Assembly (NCBI RefSeq): GCF_003286415.2
Contig: NZ_CP043450.1
Span: 4,340,001-4,404,000 of the forward strand
Direction: 5' to 3'
Length of the DNA: 64,000 nt
DNA from: Mucilaginibacter rubeus
GTDB lineage: Bacteria; Bacteroidota; Bacteroidia; Sphingobacteriales; Sphingobacteriaceae
The position numbers and the translations under genes were made by a program. Below are positions 58,209 to 64,000 of this stretch, one piece after another (position 1 is the stretch's first letter; each line of letters opens with the position of its first letter). A model generated the notes under the pieces. That model was not told where the DNA came from and made no database searches. It saw only the letters and a list, made by a program, of their open reading frames with translations.

Positions 58209-59792
58209 ATGACAAACGAAAAATCAAGGTACAGTGAGAGCGCCAAAGGGGCTTTGCCCCCAATAAAAAACAAATACGATTTCATTATTGTGGGTGCCGG
58301 CTCTGCAGGCTGCGTTATCGCGCGCCGTTTAGCGGATACCGCAGGCGTTTCTGTACTATTGCTGGAAGCAGGTGGCTCAGACGCCGGAATAGAAAGCATT
58401 GCAGAGCCGATGCAATGGGTGCACAATATTGGCGCCCCTCATGATTATTTTTATGCTTATGAGCCAACAGCGTTTATCAATAACAGAGTTATACCTGTTC
58501 CGCGAGGCAAGGTGCTTGGTGGATCCGGAAGTATTAATGCCATTACCTGGACGCGGGGAAACCAAGCCGATTATGATGGATGGGCAGCCGCAGGAAATAC
58601 CGATTGGGATTACAATTCGGTGTTACCTTTCTTCAAAAAAATTGAAGACTGGGAAGGAGGAGCGACCGACTTCCACGGAGCAGGCGGCCCAATTGCTATT
58701 GAAAATGCCAGAAACCTTCATTTTGTGCCCGCTGCTTTAATTGAGGCCGGCCGAACTTATGGAATGCCGGTACTTGAGGATACCAACGGACCAGCCCCCG
58801 AAGGTGTAGGAAAAATGGTTCTGAATGTTCGCGATGGCAAGCGGTCGAGCCCAACCGAATACCTGAAACCGGTGATGGATCATGATAACCTGACTATCCT
58901 AACGCACGCCAAAGTTTTAAAGCTTAAGTTTCATGATACACATTGCCAGGGCCTCGACTTTGAATTAAATGGCGAGATGCATACTGTATTTGCCGATAAG
59001 GAGGTTATACTATCTGCAGGTGCTATAGACACGCCCAGGATCCTGATGCTTTCGGGGATAGGTGACAGCGAAGAACTTAAAAAGCTCGGTATAAAAAGTG
59101 TAATTAATTTGCCGGGAGTAGGTAAAAACCTGCAGGATCATCCCCTGGTTGCAGGTTTGTGCTTTGAAGCAAATATTCCACTCGGTATCCGCAATAATAA
59201 CCTGGCAGGAAGTACCGCGCTATGGAAAAGCAAACCGGAATTACAAGTCCCGGACTTAATGTATTTACCATTACAGGTGCCTTACTTAACTCACGAGATT
59301 GCACAACAATACGATGTACCCGAAAATGTTTTTTGCCTGGTACCAGGCTTGGTACGGCCGAAAAGTAAAGGGTATCTTAAAATGAAAACAGCCCGTCATG
59401 ATGGCCCTCTTGAAATTCAGCCAAACTTTATTTCCGAGCCTGAAGACCTGCAGGCCCTGGTTGCAGGCGTAGAAATTGGGATGGATCTTATTTCGCAGCC
59501 AGCTTTCAAAAACATCACCAAAAGATGGATCGCGCCTAAAAACGTTATCGGTAAAAAAGCCATCGAAGGTTTTATCCGGGATGCCCTTACCTCCTATTTC
59601 CATCCGGTAGGCACTTGTAAAATGGGCGTAGGATCAGATGCTGTTGTTGACAGCCAGCTAAAAGTGCATGGTATTACCGGGCTGCGAGTTGCCGATGCCT
59701 CGGTTATGCCGACTATAACATCCGCTAATACCAATGCGGCTACCATGATGATTGGAGAAGTTGTATCGCAAGCTATTATTAACGGGTTATAA
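58209..59792 (+). CDS. GMC-family FAD-dependent oxidoreductase (choline-dehydrogenase-like)
   Basis: 527 residues. The FAD-binding Rossmann motif is DFIIVGAGSAGCVIARRL (GxGxxG at 29-34), followed by PRGKVLGGSGSINAITWTRGNQADYDGWA (GMC signature 1), SAGAIDTPRILMLSGIG (signature 2) and the catalytic His region SYFHPVGTCKMG near 462. It oxidises an alcohol (choline, aromatic or aliphatic) to an aldehyde, which the nearby ALDH could take further. The -7 element TAATTTTG is at 58179-58186. A GG pair 27 bp upstream gives only a poor class II match. Confidence 0.92.
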   Translation: MTNEKSRYSESAKGALPPIKNKYDFIIVGAGSAGCVIARRLADTAGVSVLLLEAGGSDAGIESIAEPMQWVHNIGAPHDYFYAYEPTAFINNRVIPVPRGKVLGGSGSINAITWTRGNQADYDGWAAAGNTDWDYNSVLPFFKKIEDWEGGATDFHGAGGPIAIENARNLHFVPAALIEAGRTYGMPVLEDTNGPAPEGVGKMVLNVRDGKRSSPTEYLKPVMDHDNLTILTHAKVLKLKFHDTHCQGLDFELNGEMHTVFADKEVILSAGAIDTPRILMLSGIGDSEELKKLGIKSVINLPGVGKNLQDHPLVAGLCFEANIPLGIRNNNLAGSTALWKSKPELQVPDLMYLPLQVPYLTHEIAQQYDVPENVFCLVPGLVRPKSKGYLKMKTARHDGPLEIQPNFISEPEDLQALVAGVEIGMDLISQPAFKNITKRWIAPKNVIGKKAIEGFIRDALTSYFHPVGTCKMGVGSDAVVDSQLKVHGITGLRVADASVMPTITSANTNAATMMIGEVVSQAIINGL

Positions 59793-59806
59793 GCCTTAAT
59801 TATTTA

Positions 59807-59838
59807 AAGGCCCGCTAAAATAAATCGTGGCGGGCCTT
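59807..59838 (+). terminator. Terminator hairpin of the GMC oxidoreductase gene
   Basis: AAGGCCCGC (59807-59815) and GCGGGCCTT (59830-59838) form a perfect 9-bp stem 15 bp after the stop. Confidence 0.7.
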
Positions 59839-59961
59839 GGCTTGTATCATAAAAGACTGTCGAAAACATACGCATGAGTCTTTATATATTAAATAAAAAG
59901 TACAATTTAAAATGCCAATAAAGAATCCAGATTGGGTTCACGATATTGGGGCGGGGCGGTA

Positions 59962-60004
59962 AATTAAAAGCCCCACAGGCTTGCCAGGCAAGGCACTGCG
60001 GGGC
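59962..60004 (-). terminator. Branched terminator of the yiaA-like gene
   Basis: Minus strand GCCCCGCAG with CTGTGGGGC and a nested CTTGCC/GGCAAG stem, then TTTTAATTT. Confidence 0.6.
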
Positions 60005-60017
60005 GGCAACCGCTACG

Positions 60018-60485
60018 TTACAACTCTTTATCCTCAAACATCTTTGCGTCGCGGGTATTTTTTTGTACGGCAATGGCCGAAAACAAGCTTAAGCAAAATG
60101 CCATTGCATAAAAACCTTTTTCGCTTCGGGCCAGATCTGCATTCCACAGACCAATAGTCAATAGGATTATTGCCGCGATGGTGGCAAACCAACTCAGGCC
60201 ATAGTAAAGATCTGTTACGGCAAGCCCTTCAGACCTATCCCTAACACTTTTTTGTACCGAGATTACTGCGAATAAGCCAAATAATAATATGGTGAAGTAA
60301 TAGCCCTTTTCATTTAACGCCATAGTTGCATTCCAAAGGCCTATGCAATAGCCTACCATTCCGGTTAATAGAGCAAACCAGGAGGCGCCAATAAACGCGG
60401 CGGTTGGTTTAAATGGATTTCTAACCTTATCACCATATTTTACATTGGTTGAAGTTTCTTCTGTTTTGTTTTGTAGCGGTTCCAT
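60018..60485 (-). CDS. YiaA/YiaB-family inner-membrane protein
   Basis: 155 residues with two tandem YiaAB units, each of two transmembrane helices. The first is AAFIGASWFALLTGMVGYCIGLWNA ... YFTILLFGLFAVISVQKSVRDR. The second is LYYGLSWFATIAAIILLTIGLWNA ... FYAMAFCLSLFSAIAVQKNTRD. The repeated GLWNA and VQKxxRD phrases define the family. No biochemical role is known. Monocistronic with its own terminator. Confidence 0.9.
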   Translation of the reverse strand: MEPLQNKTEETSTNVKYGDKVRNPFKPTAAFIGASWFALLTGMVGYCIGLWNATMALNEKGYYFTILLFGLFAVISVQKSVRDRSEGLAVTDLYYGLSWFATIAAIILLTIGLWNADLARSEKGFYAMAFCLSLFSAIAVQKNTRDAKMFEDKEL

Positions 60486-60618
60486 GTTTGTTTTGTTTTA
60501 TTGATTAATATGGAACCAAATGTCGGGCGGAAAGCAGAGGTAAAAAAGTCATAATATCAAAATTACTGACGATATAATTTATCATTATCTTATCTTTAAC
60601 TGAAACAAAATAGCTAAT

Positions 60619-62118
60619 ATGGACTCGCTTTCTGAGTTAACACGCCTATTCAATAGCACTGATAAAAAGCTTTTTAAACAATTTTTACAGCGAAAAAACA
60701 AACGAACAGATGTAAAAAATCTACAGCTACTTGATTTAATAGAAACTGACGATATAGATGGTTTAAATAATCTCTACGAATCGGAGAAAAATAACGATGC
60801 GTATTATGCTCTACGTAAACGTCTACAGGATAATTTGCTGCTATTCCTATCGCAGAAAACTTTTGAAAGCAGTCATTCCGACACCTACGACGCGCTACGC
60901 CTGGTGGTAGTGGGACGCTTTTTATTAGAAAATGATGTAATCAAAATAGCGTTCAAATGTTTGGATAAGGCCGAACGACTGGCTGAACATCTGGAGCAGT
61001 TTAACTTATTGAATGAGCTTTTACTGTTAAAACTCCAGTATGCGCATCTGCCGGGAGCAGAAAACCTTGAAGCGTTGACCGCGCGCCTTTTACGAAACCA
61101 GGCGGATATGCAACGTGAGGCTAAGCTCAATATGGCTTATGCCTTTTTGAGGCAGGAACTGCAGGAGATACACCTGAAAGGGAAAATCGTTAATTTGACG
61201 GACCTGATGATAACTACCATCCGGAAATACAAAATTTCTGCGCAGGACCTGATGACCTATAAATCCATTTACCAGATTCTTTTCATAGCCAATGAATATG
61301 CCGCAATACAGCAGAATTATGGATTGATAGAGCGTTACGTAAACCGGACGAATCAATTTATACAGAGCCATGTGTATAAACAATCTTATCTTTTTTACCA
61401 TATGTCCATCTTATATTTTTTGGCCAACTTTCATTTAAGGCGCAAGGATTTTGTAAGGAGTGCATCCTATCTTAAAGAAATGATGGATCTCATGTTGACG
61501 GATAGCCGGTACTACACCTTGTTTTATTTACGCCATCAGCTACTCTCAGCACTTAACCTGTTCTTTACAAATTTTGCCGACGAGGCCATTGAGTTGTTGA
61601 AGAAATCGATATCCAATACCAAACATACATCTAAACCAGAAGAAATAGAGGATTTAAGAATATGCCTGACCATGTTTTTAGCCCTCTGTAATAACCGTGA
61701 AAGCTTAAAACATTTGACTTTACTGACACGCACTGATGCCTGGTATGAAAAAAAGATGGGGATGTTATGGACCATTCGAAAAAACCTGATGGAAATTTTG
61801 ATACAAGCACAGTTTTCCAACATCGAGCTGGCCATGTCCCGGATAAGCAGCTTCCGGCGGCGATATAAGAAGTATCTGCTGAAAACTTCGGAGGAACGTG
61901 TGCTATTGTTTCTTAGCCTGGTAGAGAAATACCTGCTAAAACCCGACATAGCTTTTGATCTGGCATACCAAAAAACTGTCTTAAACATGCTAAGCAAGGC
62001 CGAAAATAATGACATATTTACTTTAAGTTTTATAGCCTGGCTGGTAGCGCGCTGGGAGAAAAAAACAGCTCATAAAGTGGTGCTCCCCCTCATGCAAAAC
62101 AGCAACCATACGCAATAA
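60619..62118 (+). CDS. Large all-helical protein of unknown function
   Basis: 499 residues, no signal peptide or membrane helix. Almost entirely helical, with TPR-like helix pairs (IKIAFKCLDKAERLAEHL, LLNELLLLKLQYAHL, FHLRRKDFVRSASYLKEMMDLM, ELLKKSISNTKHTSKPEEIEDL). Rich in Leu, Lys, Arg, Asn. The opening MDSLSELTRLFNSTDKKLFKQFLQRKNKR, with strongly basic stretches, could contact nucleic acid. No catalytic motif was recognised. Stands alone between yiaA and the VOC genes. Confidence 0.7.
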   Translation: MDSLSELTRLFNSTDKKLFKQFLQRKNKRTDVKNLQLLDLIETDDIDGLNNLYESEKNNDAYYALRKRLQDNLLLFLSQKTFESSHSDTYDALRLVVVGRFLLENDVIKIAFKCLDKAERLAEHLEQFNLLNELLLLKLQYAHLPGAENLEALTARLLRNQADMQREAKLNMAYAFLRQELQEIHLKGKIVNLTDLMITTIRKYKISAQDLMTYKSIYQILFIANEYAAIQQNYGLIERYVNRTNQFIQSHVYKQSYLFYHMSILYFLANFHLRRKDFVRSASYLKEMMDLMLTDSRYYTLFYLRHQLLSALNLFFTNFADEAIELLKKSISNTKHTSKPEEIEDLRICLTMFLALCNNRESLKHLTLLTRTDAWYEKKMGMLWTIRKNLMEILIQAQFSNIELAMSRISSFRRRYKKYLLKTSEERVLLFLSLVEKYLLKPDIAFDLAYQKTVLNMLSKAENNDIFTLSFIAWLVARWEKKTAHKVVLPLMQNSNHTQ

Positions 62119-62167
62119 TACTGACAGACATGCCTTACGTTTTTCCTTAAGTTTGGATAAATGCACC

Positions 62168-62563
62168 TCACATATTATCCATTAATAACACATTAAATTT
62201 ATGGCCATCGGGATCAGCAAATGCAAATCCGTAATAATTGGCTTCATCACGTTCAACATCCTTTAATATAGTGCCCCCGGCGTTTTTCACCCGTTCTGCC
62301 CATTCATTTACTTCAGCCTCAGTATCGGCAGCAAGGGTAAAAATAATTTCGCCACCCCTTATTGAACCAGACGTTAAATATTCATCTATTTGTGAACCCT
62401 CTTCAAAAAAGTGGATCACGAAATTATCATCGCCAAAAAGAAAGCTGGCCAACTTAGGGTATTTGTTAGTTCCGTTAGGGGTAAAACCCAGTTGTGTATA
62501 AAATTGATTAGTGCGCTCTGCGTCTTTTACGCTGAAATTAGCCCAGATTTTCTTTGTTTTCAT
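62168..62563 (-). CDS. VOC-family (glyoxalase/bleomycin-resistance fold) protein
   Basis: 131 residues with two beta-alpha-beta-beta-beta units: IWANFSVKDAERTNQFYTQLGFTPN ... FVIHFFEEG and EIIFTLAADTEAEVNEWAERVKNAGGTI ... FAFADPDGHKFNVLLMD. The C-terminal FADPDGHxxNV is the VOC signature. It could bind or sequester a small molecule. It lies 14 bp before the next VOC gene on the same strand (operon). Confidence 0.87.
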   Translation of the reverse strand: MKTKKIWANFSVKDAERTNQFYTQLGFTPNGTNKYPKLASFLFGDDNFVIHFFEEGSQIDEYLTSGSIRGGEIIFTLAADTEAEVNEWAERVKNAGGTILKDVERDEANYYGFAFADPDGHKFNVLLMDNM

Positions 62564-62577
62564 ATTGTTGATGTTTA

Positions 62578-63480
62578 TTAGCCTTGATAAGCTTTTTGCA
62601 AAGCTGCTATGTCAAATTTCTTCATAGGGAGAAATGCTTGTGTTACCCGGTCGATCTGCTGAGGGCTACCGCTTTTAAGCACTTCAGACATAAAGGTTGA
62701 TGATATTTGCCATGATACGCCGTATTTATCCTTCAGCCAGCCACACTGCCCGGCTTTAGGATCGGCCGAAAGTGCCAACCAGTAATAGTCTATCTCTTCC
62801 TGGGTTTCACATTCTATCAGCAGCGAAACAGCTTCATTAAATCCGAAACCATGATTATGAGCACTATCCATAGCGGCCAGCCAGGTTTGGTTTATATAAA
62901 AATCGGCAAAGAGTAATGTACCTGCTTTATCCGGCCCCATATCTTCGGGCCGAGGAGCGGTAGTTCCCCTTTTACTTTCCTTAAATACCGAACAATAAAA
63001 ATCGATAGCCTCTTCGGCTTTGCCCGCTACCGCGCCGGTGAACATCATGGACGGTATAATAACCGGCCTTGGTTCCCCTGCAGGGTTTGTCAGGATCAGT
63101 TGCCATGACACACCGTATTTATCAGCCACCCAGCCATAGCGCTCGCTGAATGGGTAACGATCAAGTGGCATCATTACTGTTCCTCCATCTGCCAGTTTGC
63201 TCCATATCTCGTCAATACGTCGGGCCGCTTCCGGGTTGCGCGAAGGATCAAAATTGATCATAAACGAAATTGAAGGGTTAAACTTAAATAACGGCCCGGC
63301 ACTAATAGCCATAAAAGGTTGCCCCGCTATGGTAAATTCTACGATATCGCAATCGCCGGATGGCGTGTTATGCAACTGGCTACCAAAGCTAATAGCCGAA
63401 TCCGGCATTAAGGTAGTGTAAAATTCGGCGGCTTCTTTGGCCTGGTTGTCAAACCAAAGGTGAGGTTTAATGGGTAACAT
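62578..63480 (-). CDS. Tandem PhnB-like VOC-superfamily protein
   Basis: 300 residues from ATG 63480 (MLPIKPHLWFDNQAKEAAEFYTTLMP); an in-frame start 36 bp upstream adds residues unlike the family. Two PhnB/3-demethylubiquinone-methyltransferase-like domains are present, each containing AxEAxxFYxxxF and a DKYGVSWQ motif (VADKYGVSWQLILTNP; LKDKYGVSWQISSTF). Family members have the VOC fold without methyltransferase activity demonstrated. Pairs with the single-domain VOC gene downstream. Confidence 0.88.
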   Translation of the reverse strand: MLPIKPHLWFDNQAKEAAEFYTTLMPDSAISFGSQLHNTPSGDCDIVEFTIAGQPFMAISAGPLFKFNPSISFMINFDPSRNPEAARRIDEIWSKLADGGTVMMPLDRYPFSERYGWVADKYGVSWQLILTNPAGEPRPVIIPSMMFTGAVAGKAEEAIDFYCSVFKESKRGTTAPRPEDMGPDKAGTLLFADFYINQTWLAAMDSAHNHGFGFNEAVSLLIECETQEEIDYYWLALSADPKAGQCGWLKDKYGVSWQISSTFMSEVLKSGSPQQIDRVTQAFLPMKKFDIAALQKAYQG

Positions 63481-63711
63481 AGGCAATTGTTTTTGATGAT
63501 AAACAAAGTTAAGCACGGTAGGTTTCAGGCTTCGGGGGCATTAGCGCCAAATTTAAGGGTGATTTGCGACTCTTTTTCTAAAAAACGCCCTTAGAAAATC
63601 TAAGAGGCGTTTGTGCAATTAAAAGCGTAAATTGTCAACAGAACTTTAATAAAAAGAAATGTTTAACCACTTCATGAAGGATAGTTCCGAGTAAAAATTA
63701 CAAAAAACGCT

Positions 63712-64000
63712 TCAGTAATAATTAACCACAACAAGACCGGCGATGGCTATAAAAAGTAGTGCTGCCCGCAAGCCGATCACCCTGTCCCAGCGTTGCTGTA
63801 ATTCTCTGATATTATCCACTATCCTGCCGAATTTCACAGCATCAACCATAATATTATTAACCGGCCTGGCAATGGTAAAGTATATAGCAAGATGCGTTAG
63901 CAGGGCAGCTAATGATATCGAGGCTAATTGCCCGTGAAAAGTGTGTAAACCGGCAATCATTACTTGCAATAAGGTGCTCAGGATTGCTGTAACGCCGACT
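63712..64000 (-). CDS. DUF1772-like membrane protein (N-terminus beyond the window)
   Basis: The frame stays open from its stop at 63712 to the window edge at 64000, so the start lies outside. The visible C-terminal 95 residues have hydrophobic segments (ASISLAALLTHLAIYFTI and GLRAALLFIAIAGLVVVNYY) joined by ARPVNNIMVDAVKFG ... NIRELQQRWDRVIGLR. The xxRPVNN and RWDRxxxLR phrases resemble DUF1772 (anthrone-oxygenase-like) proteins. Assignment tentative. Confidence 0.5.
   Translation of the reverse strand, partial: VGVTAILSTLLQVMIAGLHTFHGQLASISLAALLTHLAIYFTIARPVNNIMVDAVKFGRIVDNIRELQQRWDRVIGLRAALLFIAIAGLVVVNYY

Overview
This window is chromosomal DNA of a Bacteroidota bacterium, most likely a Sphingobacteriaceae member of the Mucilaginibacter/Pedobacter type. 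The evidence is a SusC/SusD pair with FecI/FecR-type regulators, -7 promoter elements of the TAnnTTTG class, almost no Shine-Dalgarno sequences, many periplasmic-sensor histidine kinases, GH29 fucosidase, DUF2027-Smr and YtxH proteins, and dispersed GTCATTGCGAGG-type inverted repeats. The genus is inferred. No rRNA, tRNA, insertion sequence, phage or CRISPR array was recognised.

Layout. 0-13 kb is mostly housekeeping: YjbQ, a Nudix-winged-helix regulator, a TPR histidine kinase, a creatininase-like amidohydrolase, ClpP behind a small sigma/anti-sigma pair, aspartate kinase plus diaminopimelate decarboxylase (lysine branch), a HAD phosphatase, a kinase-like GAF-PAS protein without an ATPase domain, cold-shock protein and YtxH. 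13-21 kb has an M1 peptidase, a DUF892-like protein, DUF2027-Smr, a secreted alpha-L-fucosidase and two zinc-ribbon miniproteins. 21-25 kb is a three-gene phosphorelay operon. 25-32 kb holds an AraC-SDR pair and two paralogous HisKA_2 kinases flanking an NtrC-type regulator. 32-39 kb is a sigma/FecR/SusC/SusD nutrient-uptake locus. 39-59 kb is an accessory catabolic or detoxification region. 59-64 kb has YiaA, an unknown helical protein, two VOC proteins and a truncated DUF1772-like gene.

The main discovery is in 40-56 kb. A 16-bp dyad-like site (consensus CCCCNNWTTWGGKNAT) lies in front of seven transcription units, in both orientations, and its central GG is exactly 28 bp upstream of a -7 element every time. 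The units are a GT1-like glycosyltransferase, the two-component pair itself, a secreted RidA, an MFS transporter, a two-gene unknown operon, an alpha/beta hydrolase and a hotdog thioesterase. Five further units (two alpha/beta hydrolases, a secreted unknown protein, a secreted epoxide hydrolase, an aldehyde dehydrogenase) share a second 19-bp element, TTTGTCTGGTTAAGC-like, placed 40-41 bp upstream of their -7 elements. This looks like one coordinated regulon, probably run by the NarL-type regulator and propeller-type sensor kinase at 41.6-45.3 kb, that deploys many exported hydrolases and redox enzymes against an unidentified small molecule. The regulatory geometry is read directly from the sequence. 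The regulator assignment and the substrate are inference.
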